From Trichomonas tenax (lineage: Eukaryota; Parabasalia; Trichomonadida; Trichomonadidae), in contig JALKBU010000004.1 of NCBI GenBank assembly GCA_023091735.1, forward strand, positions 62,001 to 126,000: a stretch of DNA of 64,000 nucleotides, read 5' to 3'. The notes beneath the pieces were generated by a model. It had not been told where the DNA came from. It did no database searches and worked only from the letters and a program-made list of their open reading frames with translations. This document shows, one piece after another, positions 1 to 10,421 of this stretch; the stretch's first letter is position 1, and each line of letters starts with the position of its first letter. Position numbers and translations under genes: made by a program.

Positions 1-3000
1 GAGGTATTGCGGAAACTTTCACAGTCTTCCACTTTGCGATCTTCTTCACACCATTCTTTGAAATCATGCTCAATCCGCTTGTTCCACATGTGCAATTCCA
101 GAACGAGTTACCTACCGTTGATGCAGCAGTGAACTTGAATACTCCTGTTCTGAAATAACTGCTGATGAAAGAAGCGACTTTCTTTGGCATAACGATTTCT
201 TCTGTGAAATTGGTTGTCAATCCATTTGTAGAACGGGCTCTTATCTTGCATCCAATGTGATTGGCAGTCACCAGCATTTGGCTGTCTTGAATTTCATCAA
301 TCAAATCATTGCCATTGTGAATTTCAAATTTAACTGTCTTTTCTGCTTCTTCAGGTGGAAGATTTGTATGAAGAACAGTTCCAACTGTTGATAAATCAGC
401 TCCATTAAGGCCAACTAATATTAGACCTGTTCCATCACCAACAGTTCTCTGTGTTTCAATGATGTATGGTTCGCATTTCCATCCATCGTTGTTATAAGCA
501 ATAACTTCGCATTTAACGAGTTTAGCAACATCTTTATCAGTTGGAGCATATTCAACACCTGTTTGTCCTTCTATGATCTCCCATTCATCGTATCCTGATC
601 TATACCATTGATACTTAATTCCATTATGATTGACTGCTTTGATCTTAACACGGAATAATGAACCAGAAACGAGTTTTCCGTTCTTAACGAGCAAAGTAGC
701 ACTTTCAATCAATGGAAGTGGCTTAACATTGACTGGGCTTTCAGCGAGGACTGGATTTCCAGCAACACCATCAACTCTCTTTGGTGTGACAACAGCAGAA
801 ATGTTCTTTTCGAACATATCAGGAAGAGGAACAATGACTTTTTGTTTAGTCTTTCCAATACTTCGCATTGATTTTCCTGAAACAATCACCCATTCGATTT
901 CAGTCTGTCCTTCTTCACCTCCATAATAGTTGTATTTGACTTCAAGACGTCCATTCTGTCCTTGAATGACTTTGACTTTCTCAGCAACTGGAACATGTGA
1001 AACAACAGGTCCAATATCAATTGTTGTTGTTGGACCTGTTGTTCTATTGTCTGATCCATAAGCTGCAACAGAGAACATCAAGAATGAACCAATATCTTCG
1101 AATTTAGGAATGTAATCCGGTGTTTCTGCAATTAACGTTAATTCTCCGCGTTCTGACTTCCTGTACCACTGATATTGGAACTTATTGTACTTAACTGGAT
1201 CACCAGAAACAACTTCAGGAACGATTCTTTCTCCTTCAAATACTTCTGCAGGCGCTGAAACTTTAATTGATGGGAAGTATAATCTGACGTATTCATCTGC
1301 TTGTGTCATAACCGCAAACTTCTCATAGCCACCATTTGGACCTTTGTTCTGCTGCAATATTGTTACTTGTGCTTTGATAAGAGAACCAACATCAGCAGCT
1401 GTGAGTGTATATTCTTTTTCTATTGAAACAATCTCAAGAGATGCTAAAGCATTGGATCTGTACCAGGTAACTTTCTCCCAAGGAACATCGCTTTCAATGG
1501 TACAATTAGATCCTTCAATCATTGTTCCAACAATATTAGGAAGAAGCAAATCTGATTTTGCGATCTTTCTTGTTTTCTTTGATGTGTACTTCTTGATAAG
1601 TTTACGATTCTCATCGAATAAAGCAACAACTGCGAAAACAACATTATCAATATCATCAGGTGTCAAAACATAATCAGGAGTATCAATTGCAACAGCTTTT
1701 GTGATATCATTGCAAACTCTGAACCAAACAACTTCCATTCTATCGAATGAAATGCCTTTAGCTTTAACATTGAGTCTGACAATTCCATCATCAACATCTG
1801 ATAACGTCATCTCTGTGATTTCAGGTTCTGCTGGAACAATTTCTCCCATGATTGTATCTGTTGTTGCATTTGATATTCTGAGCATGCGGCCAATGTATTC
1901 TTCCTTTGGATTGAACTTAAGACCCTGCTTAACAAGAGCAAAGCCATCAGGTTGAGAAGAATCAGAGATACTCAAGTTGTATTTCTGTTGGAATTCGAGT
2001 TTGGTGTTTAAGTAGACTTTTCCTGTTGTTTCAATTGTTTCTGGTTCTTTATCCATTTGAATACATCTGTCGCATGCAGCATAAACAGAATCGCCAACGC
2101 ATTCATCAACACGGACTGGAGTCATTTCTACAGCAACAAACATGTCAATGTGTTCATTCTGAGGAACAAATATCTGAGAATTTGATACAATAGGTAAGTT
2201 TCTAACTCCTTTCCTATTTGCTTGAATAGGAGCATCAGAAACATACCATTTGTACATACAGTTGCCTCTCACGCCTCCTACATATGTTGCACAAGCAGCG
2301 ATGCTGTGATGTGTCTTAGGAGCTCCTGCAATAAAAGGATCAACAAACTGAGGAATTGATGGAAGAACTCTGCTCGTTGAATAGAAGTATTTTGTTTGCC
2401 CTTTTGTACCTGATGCAGTAATTGGAGTGTATGATATCCTCAAATACATTCCAACAACGTGTGATTCAGGAATCACTTGAAGATCATCTTTTGTAAGTTG
2501 ACATTCTTTGACAAACTCTTCGTACTGATATTTAGACTTTTCAAGATATATCTCTGAATCTCCTTCCGTTCCACCTAAGAAAATTGCATTCAATTGGATT
2601 GGTTCATATTCAATTATTGTTTCGGGGAACTCAATGCCACATACTGTTGGTTGCAGACTCATTACTGTGCTCGATAAAGCGAAATAAGAGCAAAATTCAA
2701 TCTCTGCAATGTTTTCAAGATGAGGAGTAACTTCGCATGAAATTTGTTTTCCTACTAAATCTGTTGTGAGTGTGATACATGTCACATCTTCAGCAATAGT
2801 TTTATCATCTGTTGTCCATGTGTAATATGCTGGAATTCCAATACTGTTAACAGATAAAATAAAACCATTTCTTGTGATTCCTGTCAATTCAGGTGTTAAA
2901 GGATATGGAAGACAAAGTTCTTTTTTGTTACGTCCAACAGGTTGCTGTGTATAAATGGAGAATGTTTTATCATCAATTGTAACTTCACAGCGTATTATAT

Positions 3001-3925
3001 GCATCCTCATGTTAAGTGTTATTGGAATAGAATCGCTTGTTTCGCCTTTAATAAGATTCCATTCATTCGTTTCGAATGGAATGTTTTCATGAGTGTACCA
3101 TTTAATGCTATTGGACTTATAAGGACATATTATGCGAAAATCATTCTCTTTGCGTTTAATTATCAACTTATTTCTGCATTCTACTTGACATTCTTCCATA
3201 TATTGAATCAAATCTTTTGTTAAGAAGTCAATTGCTGTTTTTTCGACGTCAATCTTGTTTTGGTCTTCACTGTTATCTGAATCATTGAGTAATTCTGGAT
3301 CAAGACCATTTCTTAATGCATATCCAACGATTGGAGAGAATGAAAAAGCTTTTTCGTATGTTTCATGAGTAATTTTGTTTTCATTGTACTCTTGTAGCGC
3401 TATTGTACCAAAAGCACTTAAAGAAAGTTCACATGGAAAATTAATTTTGTTATTTTCCATATTTAAGCTTTCTAAGTTCTTGAGAATTGGTATCCCTTCG
3501 TAGCTTTTGAGTAAATTGTCTTTTAAAGACAGATAACGCAAGTTTTCTAAATTTGGAAAGCCGATTAATGACTTTAATTTGCAATTTTCGAGTGATAAAG
3601 ATCGTAATTCTCTTAGCAATGGTATTTTTGACGGTAAAAGTTCGATTTTGTTCAGGTTTAAACAAACGCATTGTTGATTTATTGATTTTAATGCATCAAC
3701 TTTGATTTTATTTTCACCAAAATCCAAAAACTTAACTCCTAGTTCTCCAGCTTTGTCTTCTACGATACCTACATTCTTCGCACTCTTTTCAATCGAAACG
3801 ATTGCTTTCTCTTGTTGTTTTATAATAGATTTCGGAGTTTGAGCCTTTCCAGGACGTAAAGATGGACTCAAGGGAGATACTGGAATTCTTGATTTCAACG
3901 TCTTTTTCGTTTTAGGCGTCTCCAT
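1..3925 (-). CDS. AIR9-like LRR and Ig-like (A9) repeat protein, 3' end outside window
   Basis: The reverse strand is open from an ATG at 3923-3925 to the window edge, about 1308 residues with no stop. Residues 1-45 are basic with several SP/TP sites. Leucine-rich repeats follow at about 70-190. From about 240 onward come repeated Ig-like units carrying QWYR-type and EYAPTDKDV-type motifs, typical of the A9 repeats of plant AIR9. That order (basic Ser/Pro-rich N-terminus, LRR, A9 array) matches AIR9, a microtubule-associated protein in plants that also has trypanosomatid homologues. A role on microtubules is therefore inferred, not shown. The C-terminus lies beyond the left edge. Short forward-strand frames here are antisense shadows. 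Confidence 0.75.
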   Translation of the reverse strand, partial: METPKTKKTLKSRIPVSPLSPSLRPGKAQTPKSIIKQQEKAIVSIEKSAKNVGIVEDKAGELGVKFLDFGENKIKVDALKSINQQCVCLNLNKIELLPSKIPLLRELRSLSLENCKLKSLIGFPNLENLRYLSLKDNLLKSYEGIPILKNLESLNMENNKINFPCELSLSAFGTIALQEYNENKITHETYEKAFSFSPIVGYALRNGLDPELLNDSDNSEDQNKIDVEKTAIDFLTKDLIQYMEECQVECRNKLIIKRKENDFRIICPYKSNSIKWYTHENIPFETNEWNLIKGETSDSIPITLNMRMHIIRCEVTIDDKTFSIYTQQPVGRNKKELCLPYPLTPELTGITRNGFILSVNSIGIPAYYTWTTDDKTIAEDVTCITLTTDLVGKQISCEVTPHLENIAEIEFCSYFALSSTVMSLQPTVCGIEFPETIIEYEPIQLNAIFLGGTEGDSEIYLEKSKYQYEEFVKECQLTKDDLQVIPESHVVGMYLRISYTPITASGTKGQTKYFYSTSRVLPSIPQFVDPFIAGAPKTHHSIAACATYVGGVRGNCMYKWYVSDAPIQANRKGVRNLPIVSNSQIFVPQNEHIDMFVAVEMTPVRVDECVGDSVYAACDRCIQMDKEPETIETTGKVYLNTKLEFQQKYNLSISDSSQPDGFALVKQGLKFNPKEEYIGRMLRISNATTDTIMGEIVPAEPEITEMTLSDVDDGIVRLNVKAKGISFDRMEVVWFRVCNDITKAVAIDTPDYVLTPDDIDNVVFAVVALFDENRKLIKKYTSKKTRKIAKSDLLLPNIVGTMIEGSNCTIESDVPWEKVTWYRSNALASLEIVSIEKEYTLTAADVGSLIKAQVTILQQNKGPNGGYEKFAVMTQADEYVRLYFPSIKVSAPAEVFEGERIVPEVVSGDPVKYNKFQYQWYRKSERGELTLIAETPDYIPKFEDIGSFLMFSVAAYGSDNRTTGPTTTIDIGPVVSHVPVAEKVKVIQGQNGRLEVKYNYYGGEEGQTEIEWVIVSGKSMRSIGKTKQKVIVPLPDMFEKNISAVVTPKRVDGVAGNPVLAESPVNVKPLPLIESATLLVKNGKLVSGSLFRVKIKAVNHNGIKYQWYRSGYDEWEIIEGQTGVEYAPTDKDVAKLVKCEVIAYNNDGWKCEPYIIETQRTVGDGTGLILVGLNGADLSTVGTVLHTNLPPEEAEKTVKFEIHNGNDLIDEIQDSQMLVTANHIGCKIRARSTNGLTTNFTEEIVMPKKVASFISSYFRTGVFKFTAASTVGNSFWNCTCGTSGLSMISKNGVKKIAKWKTVKVSAIP

Positions 3926-4001
3926 CTTTCTTTTAAATTTTTTTTAAACGTATACAAAAAAGGGGATCATATGTTCAGGCCCTCTTTATTTTTTGACATT
4001 T

Positions 4002-4036
4002 GTCGCTTTACAGTATTTGATATTTGACGCTTTACA
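4002..4036. promoter_or_regulatory. Direct repeat G(T/A)CGCTTTACA upstream of the AIR9-like gene
   Basis: Two 11-base copies at 4002-4012 and 4026-4036 differ at one base and lie 24 bases apart, about 80-110 bases upstream of the AIR9-like start. The rest of 3926-4192 is AT-rich and shows no gene. A regulatory role is inference from position only. Confidence 0.3.
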
Positions 4037-4192
4037 AAAAAAACTTTTTACATGTATCTGTATTAGTAAATCTTATTTTAATGGCAAAAGAATATTTTAT
4101 ACTTGATTTTTTATTACATACGACCTTTTCTGGAAAAAATGTCTTATGTTGTTGTTCTCACGCGATGGTGTTTGGCTTTCAAGATCGTGTCT

Positions 4193-6418
4193 CTACTTAT
4201 GGATAAAGAAGATAACTAAATCGACTATGGCACCAATTACAATAACTGCGCCAACAACGATGATTGCAATAGTGTACGCTGGGAATTTACTACCTTTAGA
4301 TGCTGGATGAAGTGGATCTGTGCCTGCTTGAGCAACACCTGACCAGCCTTTTTCGAGTTCTGGATAGACAGAATTCATGAGATCATCGCCACACTTAGCA
4401 ATAATATCGAAATCAACATAATGCTTCAGACGAATCTGGATAGCCATTAACTGGGCGGCATCGAGGAATTTTGTCAAGTCAACAAGTGTTACAGCCTTGA
4501 TAATATCGGAGACTGAGTAGAAGATTCTGGACAACTCTGGATAAAGCTGTCCTTGATAGAACTTAATGTCCATATGGAAGTACTTGAAGAGCTCCTCAGA
4601 AGAAATCTTCAATTCATCTTTTTGATATAACTTGTCGATTGATTGGATAGCTCCATCTAAAAGCTTGTAAAATGATGAGTCGGCTTGACAGCACTCTTTG
4701 GAGGTTTGCAGATTACTGCAGATTGAGTAGTTCTTGTGGGTGACGACTTTGTTTAAGTTAGTAATAGGCTTGAATTTTAATATCTGCATCTTTGCGAAGC
4801 TGTCATAGAAAGATCCCGACTGTCTGAAGCCATGAGCTGCTTCAACAATTGAAAAGAATGTTCTTCCGTATTCAGTCGTGTTGATGAGTGACTTAAGTGT
4901 AGCATCTGGTGTTAATCTTTCCTTCAAATTCTTAAGGAAGTTGATTATGATTTCAGGAATGATAATATCGAGCTTTTGAAGAGACTTAACACCTTCGATC
5001 AAATTCTAGCAGGCCTTCTGGAACAATGTGTTGTCATATGTCATTCCAATTTGCTTCCAAATGTCAGCAAACTTAACATCTAATTCAATATCATAGGTCA
5101 TGTTGGCAATGATTTGAAGCTATTTCGAAATAGTTAGCATATAACATGTTCTGTCTTTCCTCTAGTGTGAGAGCAAGGACTTCTTTGATGGACATCTTCA
5201 TCATCTTGTTGAATGTTTCAACTTGGGCATCATTGATGTTGGTATCCTTAATATCCTTTGTGTGATTGATGATATCTTTGTGCGCTTTCAATTGCTCTTG
5301 TTTTTCTTGATCGGAAGATGTGTATGCAGCAAGTGCAGCTGAAACAATATCAGAATCGCCATCTTTGATCGCCTTTAACAAGTACTTGAACTTGTTCAAG
5401 TCGTAATTGCTTCCCATCATCTTCAAAACTATCTGTAACAGTGGTGTCTTTGTGTCTGCGAATATAATGATGGAATTGATGACTCCTTTAACTGTTTCAT
5501 CTTCAAAATTAATTGGGATGCGTGATTCCTTAATGGCACTCTTAATAGCTTCAATGGCTGCGCTTGGACCAAACTTCTCATTTCCATTGAGGTTTGGATC
5601 ATCTCTGACCTTTTCAAAGAATGTGATGAGTGCTTCAAGCTTCGATTTAACGCCATCATTGGTTGTTGGGATGAATTTAACGATTGGATCAAGGCCAAGG
5701 ATGAGTGTTCTGTTAACATAGCCCTGGAGAGTAGTGAATAATAGGTATAGCGTCTTCATCATGTCAGCATAGAATCCTGCGACTTCGTCAATTGTGATTT
5801 TATCGTCAGCTAAGTAACTTGGAATGTTCTTCATAAAGTTGAGTAACTTCTCATCGCTGAAGAAGAAAGCAGGTAAATCTTTGATCTTGATTGATGGATC
5901 TGTGAGAACGTACTTAATAACGCTTGTTGTGTAGTATATAAAGATAGCTGGAAGTTCAGCTGCCTTGAAAACGTCGCGCATTGTGAAATCAAACTTGCCT
6001 TTCTCTAACATGTCGAGAATGCTCTTGAAGTTGCCTGATTTCATGCCTAAAAGGTCAATCATTTTCTAGATATGAGGTCTCAAGATAACATAAACTTCGG
6101 CTGGGAAGTTTTTAACAGTTTAAGCTCCAAGTATATCCTTGAAAGGAACTGTATCGTCGGTGAGATTCCTTGAAGTTCTGTCCGAAATGCTTTGTAATCA
6201 GTCTCAGAAGGTTCCCAGTATTTCTTGTAGATGTCGTCTATCTAGGTGTCTATCGAAATAAGTGTCTTAACTTCGGAATAAACTGCATAAAAATCGGGAG
6301 GAAATTCTTTCAAGTTCATGCCGTCTTTATCAAGGACTTTCAATGCCTGCATTATCATACGCGGGTCAGGAGTATCTTCCCATGGAAGCCTCAGTGGTAG
6401 GAGTGTGAGAAATATCAT
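4193..6418 (-). pseudogene. Broken gene for a predicted single-pass secreted/membrane protein
   Basis: Coding similarity in composition and helical pattern runs from an ATG at 6416-6418, which opens a short hydrophobic leader (MIFLTLLPLRL), to a C-terminal membrane segment with a three-residue tail (IHK) ending at 4193. It is interrupted by stops at 6242-6244 (TAG), 6120-6122 (TAA), 6066-6068 (TAG) and 5006-5008 (TAG), and by frameshifts near 6160 and 5118. The two longest open pieces are 5091-6062 and 4193-5002. I do not recognise the family. The layout (leader, helical ectodomain of about 650 residues, membrane anchor) suggests a surface protein. Several independent lesions make one sequencing error an unlikely cause. 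Confidence 0.65.
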
Positions 6419-8135
6419 ATTTTAAAAATGAAATGAATGCCATTGCAGATTTTTCCTCAGAAATCGTGATCTGTTTTTCAATTCTCTCAAATTTTTCACA
6501 GATGTTTAAGCCGTTAAAATTCTTAATTTTTTTATTAAGGTTAAAATAAGTTTAAGCTCATTTGTGTTTAGAACTGTCAACAGAACTTGAATTAAAAACG
6601 CTGGAGAATATATTTTTAAAGAAACTTTCAATTTTCTTATTTTACACTTGATTGTAAAAAATCGATCTGCTAACGTCTTTTCTTTATGTTTCATGACATG
6701 AAATATAACAGCCTTAGCAAAAATAGGATCAATTTATCAAATAAAAATCGAAGTTTGCAAATATTTTGAAATAAAATTTCATATTTTGTTTGTCAAATAG
6801 TTGCAGATCAATGTATATCACATTACAACTGTATAAATTGTTCCAATGAAATTCTATTGATCATAGTGCGGAACCTCATAATCGCATTTTCATTGACAGA
6901 AATGTGATTATAACGATGTTATTTTTGACGCTAAAATGACATTGGTTTATATCAGATTCTTGGAGTTGAAGTATTTTCATTCATATTCATTAGTCGAATC
7001 AAGCATCTTAAAAATATCTTGGATAATAGTAACATAATAAGCATTGTTCATTAATGATTTAGATTCTGTTCATATAAAATATGATTGATTTTCATTGTCA
7101 ATAACGCATATTATTAATAATGATGAAAGATTTCTCAATCATATCTAAAATCAATCAACAACGATACTGTGATCATAGAATTGAAATTTAATGCTGAATA
7201 ATTGATATTAAAATATGATTCAGTTTTAATTTAAATGATCACAAAATATTTTCCATATATCAAAGAAACTTCAGGAGAAAGGTCTATGTTCACAAGTTCA
7301 AATTGTTGATGATTTTATTCTCCATTCATTAATTTTATTTTTTGAAAATGATTCAGAAATATCAAAAATGATAATGGATTTCATCAATCACCAAAGATGT
7401 CATTATGTTCGCATGGCAATTTCTATTAAATTCTAGTGTATTGATAAACACAACTTTATATCTTTGCATCTGTATCAAATTCATTCTAATATAATTCATT
7501 AGTTAACCGATTTTAAACATAGGATTAGTAAACTATAATTGATTTAAATGGATGGAATTGGTTGTATGCCATAAATATCGATTTTATTAAACAAATTATC
7601 AATGAAGGTAACAAAAATCCACAGTTATACTCCTAAATTCATTAAATATAATCAGACCATCTCAGTGCAGTATGAAATAAGAGTCATAAAGATCGTTATT
7701 GTATATTTTATAAAATCAATGAAAAATATTATGCCAAAAAGATCTCTTTCTCATGGCTATCATATTCCATTTGGTTTCTTTATTTATTTAATGCATCACC
7801 TTAAATTCAAATCAGATCCCAAAAATGAAAATGAAAGCATTTATCCTAAAATGCAAAAAATATAGGATCCGATTTTACAAAGCAGAAATAAAATTACATG
7901 ACAAAAATGAATAATATTTACATGACAAAAAATATTTACATGCCAATAAAGTTGATCAAAAATTATGTGACAAAAATAAAAATTACGTGACAAAAGACTA
8001 TAAAATAATCGTTACTCATTCAAACTAATCTTTAATCGTACTCTTAATCAACCTCAGCAATGCTCTCCGTGTTGCAGCAAACAATATTTGAAAAAGATTT
8101 GAAAAATAATCACCAATGAAATTTTCAAAAAGAAA
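6419..8135. other. Intergenic region, 1.7 kb
   Basis: Very AT-rich with no convincing gene. The short frames at 6506-6694 (-) and 7602-7865 (+) have no recognisable domain and the base composition of surrounding non-coding DNA. The only structured part is the motif cluster at 7894-7995, before the ABC gene. Confidence 0.6.
7894..7995 (+). promoter_or_regulatory. Cluster of five TTAYRTGNCAA motifs upstream of the ABC transporter
   Basis: Five copies lie in about 100 bases: TTACATGACAAAA at 7894-7906 and 7918-7930, TTACATGCCAA at 7936-7946, TTATGTGACAAAA at 7963-7975 and TTACGTGACAAAA at 7983-7995. They end about 140 bases before the ABC start. The same core appears before the LRR and eS10 genes, which argues for a transcription-factor site, although no binding protein is known to me. 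Confidence 0.5.
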
Positions 8136-9926
8136 ATGCCTCCAAGACAGTTGTGGAGGCCTCACGGCTCTTCCGATGAAGTTAATATCGTCCTCACAGG
8201 ATGGGAATGGGTTCGCATCCTCAAATATCTCAACAACAAGTATCTTTTCTTCCTAACTTTGCTCACAAGAATTTCTTCCGCTATAATGCCTTACGTTATG
8301 TCACTTATCCAAGGTGATCTCACTACACTTTTAGTCGATAGATACTTCTCCGATGGAAAACAGTTCCAAATCGCGGTCAATGACACAGCCAACAAACTTT
8401 ATATCTCTGTTATCATATCATTTGTCCTCGGTGTATGTAATATTGTCGTTGAATCAAACTTTGTGCCGCAATTCTTGAGAGATCTCAAAACAGCAGTGAT
8501 GAAAGCACTTTTAAATCACGATATTGCATATTATGATCAAACAGAGACTGGTATCATTATCGCGCGTATAACAGACGATGTTGAGAATGCTTATAACGCA
8601 TACACAATGAATGTTCTTCAACTTGTGCAATCAATTGTTCAATGGATCGCTGGATTGATTATTTGTTTCTCGAAATCGCCACAACTGACGTTCTATTTGC
8701 TTTTATTTGCTCCTCTTTATGTGATTATCGAAAGATTGGGAAACAAGAAACTTGATGACCTCTGGCTTGAATATAACAACTGTTCGACAACAGTTTCTGC
8801 AAAAGCAACTGAAATTTTAACTTCGTTCCGTACTGTTCGTTCATTTGACGCTGAATTACGTGAATATCAAATTTATAAGAAACAACTTTATGATGTTCAT
8901 CGCGTTGTCAAGAAGAACAGTTACATTCATGGTGCTAGAGAGTTCTGTAGCTCAATACTTCAGTGGGGATCAGCAGCCATGATTTTATACATTACCGGTA
9001 CTCAAGCTGCACGTGGAGAGGTAGAACCTGGTGTAATTGTCGTTTTCATGACTATTTCAGATCTTTGGAACTCATCTTTCGCTGGTATCTTCTCTTTGTT
9101 TGCTGAATTTAAGAAATCGAATGTTTCATCTGCAAAACTTCTCGAAATTCTCGAAAAAGAGCCCTCAATCAAGCGTGATGTTGGCCGCAAACTCAGTCGT
9201 ATCGAAGGACGTATTGAATTCAGAGATGTCACATTTAAATATGCAACACGCGAAAAACCAGCTTTGAACAAACTCAACTTCACTGTTGAGCCTAATACAA
9301 CAGTTGCTATTGTAGGAGAGAGTGGCTGCGGCAAATCTACTGTCTTGCAATTGATTGAGCGTTTCTATGATGTTCAAGAAGGCCAAGTTCTTGTTGATGG
9401 TGTTGATGTCAAAGATATTGCACCTTCGTCATTGAGAGAATTCATTGCATTCGTTCCTCAAACACCAACAATGTTCTCAATGAACATCAAAAACAACATC
9501 AGATATGGAAAGCCTGGTGCTCACAAAGAAGAGATCATCAGCGCCGCCAAGATCGCTAATGCTCACGAATTTATCATTCAACAACCGCAAAGTTACGCAA
9601 CAGTTGTTCATCAGAACTCACTCTCTGGCGGCCAGAAGCAGAGACTTTGCATCGCAAGAGCGGTCATGAAGGATGCGCCCATCCTCCTTCTTGATGAAGC
9701 AACAGCTGCTCTTGATGCTGAATCTGAAAGTCTCGTTCAAGATGCTATCGGTTCATACAGAGTTGGAAAGACAGTTATCATTGTTGCCCACCGTCTCTCC
9801 ACTGTCAAATATGCTGAGAAGATTCTTGTTATGAAGGAAGGCCAAGTCATTGAATCCGGAAATCACGAAGAACTTCTCGCAAAAGGTGGAGAATATGCAG
9901 ATCTTGTCAAGAACCAACTTCAATAG
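8136..9926 (+). CDS. ABC half-transporter, B-family type (TM domain then NBD)
   Basis: 596 residues. An N-terminal six-helix transmembrane domain (about residues 28-310) is followed by one nucleotide-binding domain, the layout of half-size ABCB exporters, which work as dimers and couple ATP hydrolysis to export across a membrane. Visible motifs are Walker A GESGCGKST (394-402), signature LSGGQ (496-500), Walker B LLLDEA with Asp520/Glu521, and the H-loop His552 in IVAHRLS. All key ATPase residues are present, so it should be active. There is no cleavable leader. The substrate and membrane cannot be told from sequence. The ATG at 8136 is the first in frame. Confidence 0.93.
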   Translation: MPPRQLWRPHGSSDEVNIVLTGWEWVRILKYLNNKYLFFLTLLTRISSAIMPYVMSLIQGDLTTLLVDRYFSDGKQFQIAVNDTANKLYISVIISFVLGVCNIVVESNFVPQFLRDLKTAVMKALLNHDIAYYDQTETGIIIARITDDVENAYNAYTMNVLQLVQSIVQWIAGLIICFSKSPQLTFYLLLFAPLYVIIERLGNKKLDDLWLEYNNCSTTVSAKATEILTSFRTVRSFDAELREYQIYKKQLYDVHRVVKKNSYIHGAREFCSSILQWGSAAMILYITGTQAARGEVEPGVIVVFMTISDLWNSSFAGIFSLFAEFKKSNVSSAKLLEILEKEPSIKRDVGRKLSRIEGRIEFRDVTFKYATREKPALNKLNFTVEPNTTVAIVGESGCGKSTVLQLIERFYDVQEGQVLVDGVDVKDIAPSSLREFIAFVPQTPTMFSMNIKNNIRYGKPGAHKEEIISAAKIANAHEFIIQQPQSYATVVHQNSLSGGQKQRLCIARAVMKDAPILLLDEATAALDAESESLVQDAIGSYRVGKTVIIVAHRLSTVKYAEKILVMKEGQVIESGNHEELLAKGGEYADLVKNQLQ

Positions 9927-10421
9927 AATTGTATTATTTATTATATTTGTATTATAAACATTCTCTATATGCATATATTAATTACTCAAAATCTTTTAAT
10001 ATTTCAACACTGAAGCTTTGCAGCAACTGCACGCAGATATATTTTGTAATAATTTTAATTCACATCTAGAATGTCACTTAATGATTCCTTACTGTTTAGA
10101 AACATCAAAGCTGTTCGTTATTGTTCTAAAAGGAAATTAAAAAAAAATTGTAATAACCAACGAATTACCTCTGTGAATTACCAGGTTAAGTATAATTTAC
10201 ATTTTAAATTACATGAGCATATTAATTTAAAATATTTATGGATAATAAACCTATAAGCTCATGTATAGCTCACGTATTATCCATAGAATATCAATTTTGG
10301 GAATGTTTTGTCGGGATCTGTCAATATTCAGATAATTACATGACATAAATATCCTTACATGTCAAATATAAATAATAGAGTCCAAATTACCAACCCCTAC
10401 TTCGTTATTTAATTTTTATTG
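9927..10421. other. Intergenic region between ABC and LRR genes
   Basis: AT-rich. No gene is supported; the frame at 10071-10256 is low-complexity. It holds two TTACATG(A/T)CA motifs near its right end. Confidence 0.6.
10336..10365 (+). promoter_or_regulatory. Two TTACATGNCAA-type motifs upstream of the LRR gene
   Basis: TTACATGACAT at 10336-10346 and TTACATGTCAA at 10355-10365, about 86 and 57 bases before the ATG. They share the core found before the ABC and eS10 genes. Confidence 0.45.

Noticed and set aside
630..1955. Forward frames of 84-109 codons at 630-926, 1344-1673 and 1701-1955
   Set aside because: They are antisense to the continuous AIR9-like frame, which has clear repeats.
5006..6244. 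TAG as a reassigned codon, since several broken genes contain in-frame TAG
   Set aside because: Intact genes here (ABC, LRR) end in TAG, and the broken genes also carry TAA, TGA and frameshifts.
7602..7865. 87-codon forward frame
   Set aside because: No domain, AT-rich like its flanks, no initiator context.
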